Shown here: positions 44,585 to 55,984 of the stretch, piece by piece | Position numbering within the stretch: the first letter of the stretch is position 1 | Layout: each line of letters begins with the position of its first letter | Assembly: GCA_030280995.1 (NCBI GenBank) | Contig: JASXTE010000013.1 | Span: 12,629,501-12,693,500, forward strand | Source of the DNA: Hemileia vastatrix | Lineage: Eukaryota > Basidiomycota > Pucciniomycetes > Pucciniales > Zaghouaniaceae | DNA length: 64,000 nt | Reading direction: 5' to 3' | Program-made: the position numbers and the translations under genes | The notes under the pieces: generated by a model | The model's input: the letters and a program-made list of their open reading frames with translations, nothing else | Database searches by the model: none | What the model was told of the DNA's origin: nothing

Positions 44585-47500
44585 TTTAAATTCTTGAGTT
44601 ATCCACCGTTCACCGCCCTTGGACTGCTTTTAAAACCTTCTAGACCAAGAAGACCCCTTTGCATGGAATATATATGTGAAAATGTTGAGAAGTTTGGTGA
44701 GGAGGCAGAAACTAATTTTTCTGCTCCTCTGGGATATTTAATGGTTACTTTAAATGGTAAAGAAGTAAAGGCCCTAGTATATTCTGGGTCTCAAATTAAT
44801 TTAATTTCATTGGAGCAAGAAACTATTATTGGATTGCCAATCAAGACTGGCACTGATGGTAATTTAAGAAGTATTGGTGGTCATGCTACTGAGCTGATGG
44901 GTACAGAGGAGAATTTTAAACTATTTGTAGAAGGATCTGTTGGTAAGGTGCGTTTTTATGTGGCTAGGGTAGCTGTAAAAACCATTCTTGGTGGCCAATT
45001 TGTGATGGATTTTGAGGCCATAATTGGATATCAGTCTTGTATGGGGATTAGTTTAGAGATCACAGGTGAAGATATGCGCCAATTACATATGCTGTTGGAA
45101 CCTTCAGGAGATGAAAGATAGGAAACAAGGCCTGAATTACCAAAATGTGTCAGTGTTGTGTTTGCACCAAGAAGAGGTGAATAAATAGTTCAGCTTCTGG
45201 TGAATCAGTAAAAAATGATGAATTCGAAGCCCCTCATTTTTTGGAGTAGGTAGGGCTGATTGCTCAAATGTTGTAATCTCTCCTCAACAAGAGATCCCAT
45301 ATCTTAATAAGGCAGTTCACTTGGAGATAATTCAAGTAGATCCTCAGTTATTTTCTGTTAATATATCATTGGAGTGTCATTATGTAATGTATTTTTCTAT
45401 ATGCTCATTATATTTTTCAAATTATTCTATAAAATTTACAAATGTGTTAAAGAGAAATATGGGATGTATTGTGTTGGATAAAAATTGGAATGGAAATTTT
45501 GGAAATAGTGTGATATTTGTAGTGAAATATTTTATGGCCTCCAGCATGAGGATAAACTGAAATTATCTCAAAAAAATTAATAAAAAAATCTTAGTATAAT
45601 TAATTCACAAAAAATAATATTTGTGATAGTTCTATTTTGGTCCTCCAGAAAGAGATTAAACTGGCAAATTTATTTACTGGGTATTTTACAGTGGAAAATG
45701 GCTGTAATGGTGTTGGAAAATCAGATATCAAATTAGACAAAGGAAATTGGGGTAAAAACTTTGAAAAAGATAATAAAAATTTTATTTCAAATTATTTTGT
45801 TTGAAATTCTTATGAAGAAGAAAGTTCTGCTATCTTATTAATTAACAGTGGATCTAGAAGAGATCTTATCTCTCAAGTCAAAGTGGATGCTGAAGCAGAA
45901 AAATGTAAGAAGTTAGCTAATGAGTTCAGACCAATTAACAAACTACTTACAGCTAAATTGAACCCACCTCTGAAGAGGCCAGATTTATCAAGAGATCTGT
46001 ATGATTGTCCTTTGATCAAGAATCTGCCAGAATTTTCTGAAACATCAAGAATCACTTTTGAGAGATTGGGTGTTGTAAATTTTGGACCTGAATAATGGAT
46101 ATCAGGTGAAGGAAAGAAGTTTTTGTTGAATTTGATGGTAAGAAGGGAGAAAGCCATTGCATTTGTAAAAGAAGAGAGGGGTGTGCTGAAGCATTCTTAT
46201 GGGGAGCCTTACAAGACTCCTGGTGTTTGTCATAAACTATGGGAACAAAAACCAAATCTGATTCCTGAAGCCACTCATCAATCTACTCCAGTTCATTTTT
46301 CTGTATCAAGAAACCTTATGGAAAGCTCAAGGTAGTTCATGATCTTAGGTAATTAAATATGGTTATAATAAACAATGCTGGTATACCTATAGTGCAGAGG
46401 AGTCTGTGGAGGTACTTTCTGGTAGAGTGTGTTATGGTTTAGGTGATATTATGGGGGATATGATAAGTGAGAATTTCATCCTGACTCTAGGCCTCTCACA
46501 ACTTTTGATACTCCACTCAGTTCATTACAATTAACAAGATTACCTCAGGGAGCAACAAACTCAGTTTCTGTTTATCAAGCTCAGATGGCTTGGATTCTGT
46601 GAGATGAAATTCCACAATATGCTTGTAAATTTATTGATGATGGTGGAATCATAGGTCCTTCAACAGATTATGACAATGAATTGTTGAAGAAAATTCCAGG
46701 GATATAAAGGTTTATCTGGGAAAATGTGTTCATTTTAGAGAGGATTTTTTTTATGATTAAAGAAGCTGGCTTAAATATTTCATGTTCTAAATTCTCTTTT
46801 TGTGTACCAGCTTTGGAGATTCTAGGTCATGAGGTATTTAGAGAGGGAAGGATCATGTCAAAGAAGAAGGTGAATATAATACAGTCTTGGCCAAGACCCA
46901 AGAATACAAATGAATTCAGAGGCTTTTTAGATATTTGTGTTTATGTTAGAATTTTTATCAAAGACTGTTCTTTATTGGAAGCTCCATTTAGACAGTTTTG
47001 TAGAAAGGATTCTGACTGGGAGTGGGAAGAAGAATGTGAAGTGGTGTTTGTAAAGTTGAACAAGGTAGTTGGGGAGATATTGTCCTGCACAAATTTGATT
47101 ATGTAAAAGATTCAGACAGATTTTATTTAGCAGTTGACTCAAGTCAGATTGCTGATGGGGAATTTTTGTCCCAAATGGATAAAGATGGTCATATCAGACC
47201 AGTCAGGTATGAATCTGTGGTATTTACTGAAGTGGAATCAAGATATTCTCAGCTGAAATTGGACCTCTTTGGAGTGGTAAAAATTCTGAAGAAGCTTGCA
47301 GAGTTTTATGGGGTCAAAACTTCAAATTGCAAGTGGATGCTAAATCTTTAATTCAAATGATTATTTCCCCAAGTTTACCAAATGCACCCATGACCAGATG
47401 GGTAGCATTTATTCAACATTTGTTTTTGATTTACTTCACAATTCTGGAAAGACTTTCACTATGCCAGATGATTTATCAAGAGAACCACCTACTGAAGAGG

Positions 47501-48390
47501 ATTCTGACTCAAAAGAATTCAATAAAAATATACCTGGGATCTAGACCAGCACAAAAAGTGTTGAAGAAATTCCTTACCTCCCCCATGAGGTTAAACTTGG
47601 AGGCTTAATATGTTTTGATAGTGACAAAGACCTCCCTCATGAGGTTAAGCTGGCTAGCTTAATATCTGTAAATAAAGATGATGATAAACTCCACAATGAG
47701 GATAAACTGGATAATTGTAAAAATGTGATAAATTATGAGTTTTGGAAGTTTGAAGAAGGTGTAGATAAATTTGGTGAAAAAGAGGATTGAAAAGAGGTAA
47801 TGTATTATGATAAGGATGGTTAAGTAGTGTGGGATAGTAGAAAATTAATGAATGGTGTATATGTTGGATTATTAGAAAATTTGGTTGAAGAAAGGTTGGG
47901 TGATAGTGAAAATTTGGTTAAAAGGAGGTCAGATGAAGAAGAGATGTTAAAATTTAAGAAGAAAATTTAGTTAATAAGAGGTTTGAAATCTAAAAATTTA
48001 TTATTATTTTAAGTAGGCAAATTCAAGGTCTAAAGTTGATGGCTCATTCATGTACAGGTGATTTAGGAGATAGGGAAGTGCCCATTGATATAACATTACT
48101 GGAATTTCAAGACGAAGTCTGGGGAAACACAGGATTTTATTTTAAAATGGTTAAATATTTATTAATTTTGTAAAATCCAGATAATTGTGATAATGATGAA
48201 TGGGTGGCTATAAAAAGGAAGTCACCAGCATTATATCTATCTGGTAGAATATTGAAGAAAAGGAGGTATACAAATCCTCAAGTTGTTATTACTCAGAAGA
48301 AAGAGCAAGAGTTGGTTATAAAATCACTGCATGAAGATCTTAGTCATAGTGGTGTTGGAGAGTCATATAGTATATTCATACTACACTAAA
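44585..48390 (+). pseudogene. pol: Element E pol, decayed
   Basis: Plus-strand remnants in order: aspartic protease (44594-45121) with LVYSGSQINLIS, where the catalytic Asp of DSGS is Tyr; RT pieces at 46098-47100 (KPYGKLK-like, LTRLPQGATNS, FIDDGGII, ILGHEVF, SWPRPKNTNEFRGFL); RNase H remnant (47120-47500); integrase zinc-finger start HEDLSHSGVGESYS at about 48322-48370. It stops at the F array boundary near 48377. No 3' LTR of E is found. Many stops. Confidence 0.8.
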
Positions 48391-48513
48391 AAAAACTGTG
48401 TAGGGAGAGTCTACCTTTGCTGTGATTTTTAAGACCCCTTTTTTGTGTTTCCATAACCACCCTTTATAGTAACCTCATTGTTGTGCTTGCTGTTTTGCTG
48501 TGAGATGTGTGCC
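48377..48513 (-). repeat. F-type LTR, truncated third copy
   Basis: Shares the AGAGTCTAC...GTGTGCCACA segment with the outer ends of the LTRs at 49257-50404 and 51303-52595. Its inner part is missing and it abuts E integrase. Confidence 0.65.
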
Positions 48514-49005
48514 ACAATGAATTAATGTTTCTAAATTCCTCACTACTGACCAATCATTCTACCATTTGATAAAACTCTTCCCTGAAATGTGTAAAATCTT
48601 TATGTTCTCTAATACCCCTTTTAACTTTTTCCTTATTTACCACAATATCTAGATTCTTGATTGTGAAACTAGTTTCTTCAGTAACATTTGGCCATCTTTT
48701 AAACATATGTGCTTTTAGGGCCATCCAGTTGAAACTTTCATGACCCTCTTTCTCCTCTAGATTGTTCTTAAAATAATTTGCAATGAAAACAACCCTTGTC
48801 ACACCATATCATAATCCAAGGATCCATGAACCTCTTCTACTTGTTCAAACCTCCATAAAAACTTTTTAGTATTAATACCCATAAATGGAAAGCTTTCATC
48901 CTTAAACCAAATAATTTTCAAAACCCTAGGTGGTAATGATGCCATTGAGTTAGGTGATTTTGCCCTTTCCTGAGTAACTTTAGAGGTAGTTAATGTAGGC
49001 TCCAT
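48514..49005 (-). pseudogene. gag: F element gag fragment, left unit
   Basis: Starts MEPTLTTSKVTQERAKSPNSMASLPP on the minus strand; one stop splits it (48799-49005, 48554-48802). Homologous to 50405-51064. No gag domain is firmly recognised; its place after LTR and primer site suggests gag. Pol is absent. Confidence 0.6.
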
Positions 49006-49237
49006 TCTAACCTATCTAGCTTTAAAAGACTTTTAAAAAGTAAACAAGTGCAAAAAAAAACTAAACTGACTATATTCTTTCAACACAGCCCTATGCTATC
49101 CTCTGATAACAACTTTATTTGATCCACCTATTGTAGAACCTACAACTCTTCCTCAAAGCTCTGCCTTGATTATCTTATTTTGAAAAAAGAATAAAAAATA
49201 ATATATATAAAGAGTTACCACACTTACAATCTGGTTT

Positions 49238-49254
49238 CCACTGTTGGGACACCA
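49238..49254 (-). promoter_or_regulatory. F element primer-binding site
   Basis: Minus strand TGGTGTCCCAACAGTGG, two bases from the LTR end, a tRNA-type site. The other unit has a decayed version at 51284-51300. Confidence 0.65.
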
Positions 49255-49256
49255 AT

Positions 49257-50404
49257 TGTTGAAAAGAGAGTTCTATAATACTAAGATATAGACACAATCT
49301 GAGATGGGTTGGTTCTCCTATCAAAAAATAATTTAAGAAAAAAGAACCTGCCACTCTAATTTATAAAGACAGTGAAAATAAAGATGTAAGTGTGGTGGGA
49401 GAAAAGAAGAGTTGAAAGAATGTTCTATAAGAGACATTTTAAAGAAAAAAGTAATATATTTTTAATATAAGTAATCCAACTGCTGGCTAGATCTATTCTC
49501 AGTAAGCACTAGTATTCTCAAGCAATCCTACTTTGAAGAACATTCTCTAATACTATCCTCACTGTAGCAATAAAATAACTCTACATTTCTACTTCTGGCT
49601 ATGTACACCAGCTATGCACACAAAAATAAAAAATAACTACATTTTTTCTTTTATCTCTAATCTAAATACTTTATATCTTATTTTATATTATATCTCCTCT
49701 ATATTCTCTTTTATATACACTGTATGTCTAGTTCCCTTCCCCTATTCTATCTTTCCCTACTTGTTTTCATACACAAGTTCAGTGCTAATCTAAGTGTATC
49801 AAACGGTAACCAATTATCTCAGTAATTTAAGTAAAGCATTATTATAAGACTATTCTAATAGCCTCCTACACTTTCTGATATCCTTAGTCTCATAATAATT
49901 ACTGTACCACATTCTATACTTATTATGTAATTATGCACTTGCTGTGTGAGTATTCACTAATTGTCAAACCCTCAGCACTGAGTAAGTACCCTCCCCTATC
50001 TAGAGTCTTACTTCTATTTCCTCATTATCAAGAGCTTCCTATTTTCCCTGCTTATTATTTATTTTCTAGTGTTATGTTTGAGCTTCCCTACAGGTTTATA
50101 ATGGCAATGGGTATCCATAGACTCACATTTAAATACTGTCACACTTATCTAAGTGTGAAACCTATAATCCACATTTGACACTTCTTCTTAAATTCATACT
50201 ATTTCTTTTTGATAGCCATGATTTTTTCAAGTACATACCATCCTTTTTTCCTATAATTCAGTATAAAACTTTCCTCTAAGTTCTACTTACCATTGCCTGT
50301 ATATCCATACTGCACTAAATGACTGTGTGCAGAGAGTCTACTTTTCTGTGCTTCTGAAAAACCCTTTGTTGTGCTTGTTGAATTACTGAAAGATGTGTAC
50401 CACA
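49257..50404 (-). repeat. F-type LTR, middle copy
   Basis: 1,148 bp. Minus strand TGTGGTACACATC...TTTTCAACA. Shared in position by the two gag units: 5' LTR of the left, 3' LTR of the right. Confidence 0.75.
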
Positions 50405-51064
50405 GCGCTCAACTTGATTCAATTTAATTTCAGCTTCTACCACTCTTTCAACCTCCTTTTATCCTGGATATTTATAATTCCTGTATCTTTTCATGACCAA
50501 CTTCCCTTTGTTATCTAGATGCCTTTTTGCCCAAATCTCTACTTCCAGCGCTAATGCCTCACAAAACCAAGGTAATGATGCAAAAACATCACAAAATTCC
50601 TTGTTGCTAAACAAATAATGCACAATCTGATAAAACTCCTCTCTCAAATTTTTGAGATTCTTGGGATCTCAAATATCTCCTCTTGCATTAGCCCTATTTA
50701 CTAGAAAGACCAGATTTTAAATTGTAAACATGGTTTCCTCCATAATCTTGGGCCATCTTTTAAGTATTTTCACCTTTAGCGCTGAAAAATCTTTAGTCTT
50801 ATGACCCTCTATTTCCTCAAGATTCTCTTTACATTTGGTTTCTAAAAAAATAATACTTGGCATACCATATCATATTATGTAGCCCCATGCGCTTCTGCTA
50901 CTGGCTCAAACCTTTGTAAGAACTTCTTATTATTAATACCAGTAAAAAAAACTATCATCTTTGCACCTTCTTATTGTCAACACCCTAGGTGGTAAAAATT
51001 CTGTTGAATTTGGACTTTTAACCCTTTCTTAAGTAGCCTTGGAGGTAGTTGCTATTGGTTCCAT
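50405..51064 (-). pseudogene. gag: F element gag fragment, right unit
   Basis: Starts MEPIATTSK at 51064 and parallels the left unit (ERVKSPNS, EEIEGHK, FYQIVHYLF). It has many stops; the longest open part is 50459-50647. Confidence 0.6.
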
Positions 51065-51302
51065 ACTGCCCTATAAGATTAAAAGTATTTTTTAATGCAA
51101 ACAAAGCACTAAAAAACAATATTGACTGTACTATTTTAATACAGCCCTACAATATTCTCTGATAACAACTTATCAATACACCCATTTTAGATCCTACAAC
51201 TCTTCCTTGAAGTGCCAGTTTTATTATTTCCTCTTTTAAAAAACCCTGAAAAGAATAAAAAAATAACCACACTTACAATCCTGCCACTGTTGAGAAGCTA
51301 AT

Positions 51303-52595
51303 TTTAGATAAGGAGTTCTATAATGATATGCTATGGACACAATCTGAGATGTTTTATTTCTCCTTTCTAAGCTAACTTAAACAGAAGAGCCTGCCACTCT
51401 AATATAAAAAGACAGTGAAAAAATATATGTAAGTGTTGGGAGAGAAGGAACAGTAGAAAGAAAATTATATATGAATCTAAAGAAGGGTTTAATATATTTA
51501 AATATAAGTAATCTTGCTGATGGCTAGATAAACTCTTGGTAAGGGCTAGACTCATCAGTCACTCCCACTTTGAAGCGCTCTTTCTAATACTATCCTTACT
51601 GTAGAAATAAAATAACTCCACATGCTACTTCTGGCTATGTGCACCCGTTATGCACACAAAACAATCAAATATAAATTTTTTTTGTCTGAATTTCTTATCC
51701 TACTACTGTACTACTATAAGTTTATGTTTCAGTATTATAATCTCATTATTCTAATTTTCACTTTTCTATTATCATTTTCTAAAGAGTGTTTTCTCTTTTA
51801 TATACCTTATATGATCAGTGCCTTTCCCCTAATGGTTCTCCTGCACAAGTTCAGAACTAGTCTAAGTATTTCAAATGGCTAACTAATTGTCTCAGTAATC
51901 TAGGTACAGCTTTGGCATAAGTCTATTCTAATAGTGCCTGAAGTTTTCTATACAATATTTAATATTAGCACCTCATAAAACACCTATCTTCACATACCCT
52001 ACACTTCCTGAGATCCCCAACTATATAATAAGCACTGTAATGCCTACTTTACTTAATTTTAAAACATGTGCTTTTCATGAAAGTATTTACTAATCATGAA
52101 ACCCTCAGCACTTAGTAAGAGCCATTCCTTAGAGTCTTCCTTCTGCTTTCTTATCATTGAGCACTGCATATCTGCTTGTTTTTCAATCCACTTATTTTCC
52201 TAATTCTATGTTTGAACATCCCTACAAATTTTTAGCTGTGAAAGATACCAGTGGACTATGTCTATGTGCTTTTGCACCTATTTTAGGCTTAAACCTGTAC
52301 CATCACTTGAATCTGCTTCCTAAACCTTTACTATACCTTTAGCACTAGCTATGATTTCCTCAAGTACATACTGTGCTCTTGTCCTATAGTATAGTATGCA
52401 CTTTTCTCTAAATTCTAATTGAAACTTCACTTATATCCATATCACACTAAAAAACCTGTGCATGGAGAGTCTACTTTTTCAGAATTTTTGAAGACCCCTT
52501 TGTTGCAATTTCATAGCCATCCTTCATAGCAACTCCTTTGTTGTGCTTGCTGAAAGCTGAAATGATTGCTGAGTTTCTGTAAGATGTGTACCACA
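51303..52595 (-). repeat. F-type LTR, right copy
   Basis: About 1,293 bp. Aligns with 49257-50404 along its length. The right end GTGTACCACA lies in the RT of element G, which resumes at 52596. Confidence 0.75.
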
Positions 52596-53207
52596 ACATT
52601 TAGTCTGTAAGAGAGCTGTAGGCCTGGGCCATTCCTTAATAGTCTTTATACAATCCTTGTTGATTTTGATACTTTTCCTGATACAGTAAATATTAAGATT
52701 CAACCTATTCCTGAAAAAATAAACACTTAGTAAAAGAAATAACCAAACTCTCTCATTTCAAAATTTCAAAAATTGTTTTTAAATAGTTATCATGATCATT
52801 ATATGTATCAGAAGAAACAATGATATCATCAATATATACACTGCAGTATACTTCTAAATCTTCTCTAAGAGCCCACTGCACAGAGCACTGAAATGATGAG
52901 GGTGGATGAAAAAGCCCAAATGGCATAATAAAATAATTAAATAATACCCAAGGGGTCTTGAAAGAAGTATTCCATTCCTCTCCTGGTTCTATCCAAAGAA
53001 GATAAAATGCAGATCTTAAATCAATTTTAGAAAACCATGTTTTAACATGTAGTAAAGTAAATAGATGTGAAATAGAAGGGAGAGGGAATTGATATTTAAA
53101 AGTAATATTATTAAGTACTCTTCAATCCATGGAGAGTTGGGGTGCCTTATTATTCTGAGTAAAAAAAATTAGGGGATGAGACAGGGGATGATGAAAAATG
53201 GACAAAG
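52596..53207 (-). pseudogene. pol: Element G reverse transcriptase fragment
   Basis: Minus strand, with stops, reads KYQFPLPSISHLF, FSKIDLRSAFYLLWIEPGEEW, MPFGLFHPPSSFQ, VYIDDIIVSS and TIKEWPRPT: a Ty3/Gypsy RT from its fingers to the end of the palm. It is cut by A2 at 53207 (TSD CAAAG) and by the F array at 52595. A protease fragment of the same element lies beyond A2. Confidence 0.82.
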
Positions 53208-53979
53208 TGTCACCGGACGACCTACGCACAGGGTCGAGGATGTTCCTAAAAGTGAGATGAGAGATTTAGAAACTTCTTTGAAGCACAGAGGAATGATTCG
53301 AGGAAGTGATTCAAAGGTCACTCGAAGTAAGAGCTACAGGTTCAAGATTCGTTCGAGAAGAATTATAAAATAGTTTCAAAGGTAATAGGAATTCTTAAGA
53401 TCTCACAAAGGGTTGAAAACTCAATAATCAAAGATTTAGGATTTAGAAATGAATTTTGAGAAAATAAAAGAAAGATACAATAACAATGATTTTAACTTAA
53501 AGATTTTACCACTATTAATGTAAATACGTTTTATAATTTAATTCTAAGGAATATCGAACAAAATACCCAACCCTTTTATATCCTTTATTCCTCCCCGCAT
53601 TGACCTCCCTTTCATCGCACCATTCCCATACCATTGACCATTACTAACATACACTTAGACCCTCTTTGCTAAATATCCGTCCATGCTCAATTTACCCCTT
53701 TTTAATTAATTAACAAAACTTTAATGAAAACTACTACTGTACTATTATGTTGATCCTAGCGCTGTGAGTCGCTTATTGAAAAGGAGACTAAGGCACCCTA
53801 TTGGGAGATTGAATAATTTAGATTTAGAGTTTAGGCTAGCACAGTTAAATAGTAAGTACACAAAGGGGAATCGCAGTTGCTATGCAGAATTGCTTTCTGC
53901 GCTTTGAGTATAGATTTAGGACTCGATATTATTGATTTAATGAGCTGCTTTTGCCTCCAGTGTCACGTGGCGCGTGACA
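53208..53979 (-). repeat. A2 3' LTR
   Basis: 772 bp, TGTCACC...GTGACA. Carries a block CTTTGCTAAATATCCGTCCATG... (near 53665) absent from A1 LTRs, so A1 and A2 are distinct sublineages. Confidence 0.95.
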
Positions 53980-53996
53980 GATGCCCGGGTATAAGA
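53980..53996 (+). promoter_or_regulatory. TATA promoter of the A2 accessory gene
   Basis: GATGCCCGGGTATAA directly after the LTR, as in A1 and A3; TATAAG at 53990-53995, 94 bp before the ATG at 54090. Confidence 0.68.
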
Positions 53997-54089
53997 ATCG
54001 CGAACTCTGTTGAGCTTGAGCCATCTTCTCACACTAGTTCCCCTTTCTTCATATATATTTTCTCCTTATTTATTAATTTCCCTTTTATA

Positions 54090-55043
54090 ATGAACTGCCC
54101 TACTCCCACACCTACGCCTCCACACCCTAAAGCAGATGGGGGAATGATTACGCAACAATTTTCCCAAACTTGCACGGCTTGTAAAAACATGGAATACTTT
54201 TGTGTCGAAAGTACGGCGACTCAAGGCCCTCACCAGAAATGCGAGTTTTGCCGTTGGCGACAAGTGGCATGCGATGCGTTGACGAAGAACGCAGAGATCG
54301 AACAACGGTTTACCAAGACCAAGTTATGGGTAATCCCTAAAACAAAAGAGGTGGTCAAAGACATTTGGGATGTCTCGGTTGAAGATGAACAATCGGTGGG
54401 GGAGAATGATAAGGAGCTTGACAATGAGATCACAACCTGGGTAACCCAGGCCACGAGTTCGAAGCGGGGTGTCGAAGAAGAGGTCGACGAATTGGTGGAG
54501 GAAGATGAAGATGAAGTCCCTGTTCCAGGGTGGGCACCCAAGAAACGACGGGTGGTCATCGAAAACGACAAGGAGGAAAGAGAAGCAGAGGTAGGGGTGG
54601 CGCCAAGGTTATTCTTAGAACCTGACCCCATCTTTGAGGTAAGTTTTTTAATTGTTATTTTTTTAAGGATGAGGTTACTGATGAGTTTTTTTTAGACATC
54701 GAATACCCTTGAAGACCTGATTGGGGAGCCTGCGCCGCTTTTAACAACTGAGGCAAACCCTCTGGTCACGGGTGTAGTCGAAGATCCTGAAGACACACTG
54801 GACCAGGTGTGGTCGAAGAAACCTCGTCAAGGTCAACGAGTAAGGTTCGCAGAAGAGTTGTGTGGAGAGGTCAACACAATTATCGAAGCTGCTTCCTTCG
54901 ACGTGGCAGAGGAACTCTTGGAGATTAGAGAGGTGGTTCCGGTAGGAGAGGAGGAGGTATTTGAGAAATGCAGGAAGGAGATAAGGGTAGTTTTGGAGAA
55001 GATGAAAAGATTGGTTCGAGAAAAATTAAAAGAAAAAATTTGA
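54090..55043 (+). CDS. A2 accessory gene: 298-residue Zn2Cys6-type nuclear protein, intact
   Basis: Exons 54090-54638 and 54696-55043; intron 54639-54695 (57 nt, GTAAGT...TTTTAG, branch-like ACTGATG). The start is the ATG shared with A1, although the frame is open further upstream. Cysteines at 28, 31, 38, 51, 54 and 61 (CX2CX6CX12CX2CX6C). NLS-like PKKRRVV at about 150-156, acidic EEDEDE block before it, charged helical C-terminus (MKRLVREKLKEKI). Opposite strand to gag-pol. The cysteine spacing meets the Zn(II)2Cys6 rule, but the usual basic residues between cysteines 1 and 3 are not prominent, so DNA binding is an inference. No function has been assigned to this protein from sequence alone. 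Alternatives are a captured host factor or an RNA-binding/regulatory protein of the element. Confidence 0.9.
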
Positions 55044-55984
55044 AATAAAAAGAGAGATGTAAAGAAGTAGAAAAGTAGAATTGTATTTTAGTTTTATTTT
55101 ATTTTATTTTTTTATTGTAGGTGAATATTATTAATTTTATAAGATTTGGGAGAGAGAGAAAAAAAAGAAGTTTTAAATAAAATTTTGCTTTTAGAATTTG
55201 AAAGAAGAAATTTAAATAAAGAAAAAAAAATATTTATTTGAAGGAAGTTTTAAGGTTTTAAAAGAAAAAATTTATGTAAGAAAAGAGAGAGAAAAAGAAA
55301 CGGTTGGTGATTGAGATGAGTTTGTTAAATTGAGAATTTAAAAGAAGAATTTGTTATTTGCGAAAAGTTGTTGATTGATTTTTTTAGGAATTTTTCGTTG
55401 AAAAGAGAGGAAGAAGAAATAAGAAAAAAAAAACAGAAGACAGAATTTAGAATTTAAAGAGAATTTGAAAAGAAGAATCATTTGTCCAAAGAATTTTTAT
55501 AGGGAGATTTAAAGGTTGAAGTTAAGTTCGAGGAAATGGTTGTGTCGTACAGGATTTGATGGTTCGAAGGAAAGAAAATTTTAAAGCAAGAATAAATTTT
55601 TAGAAAAGAAAATTTTAAAGAGAATTTTAAATTTAAGGAAAGAATGTATTTAGAGAATTGAAAAAGAAAAGAAAGAAAATATTTAGAGAGATTTAAGAGT
55701 TTTTTATTTTATTCAATTATTTATGTTTATTCTATTTATTTTATTTTATTTTATTATTTATATTTATTCTATTTATTTTATTTTATTTTATTTTATTTTA
55801 TTTAATTTTAATTTTAATTTTATTTTTAGTTGGTTTTGGAGGAAATTTTATAGAAGGAGAAGAAAGAAAAGAAGAGGAGAAAGAAAAAAAAAGAAAACAA
55901 GGCTAAGAAATTTAAGAGGTGTTTTAGATTTTACGAGAAAAAGAAATAAAGAAAAAGAAAAGAAAATTTAAAATAAATGAAATT
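55044..55984. other. A2 low-complexity spacer between convergent genes
   Basis: Purine-rich plus strand with ATTTTATTTT blocks near 55700-55830, as in A1. The 82-residue frame here is repeat-derived. Confidence 0.6.

Noticed and set aside
53877..54089. Upstream extension of the A2 accessory ORF into the LTR
   Set aside because: TATA box and the ATG shared with A1 at 54090 mark the start; the extension is LTR sequence upstream of the promoter.
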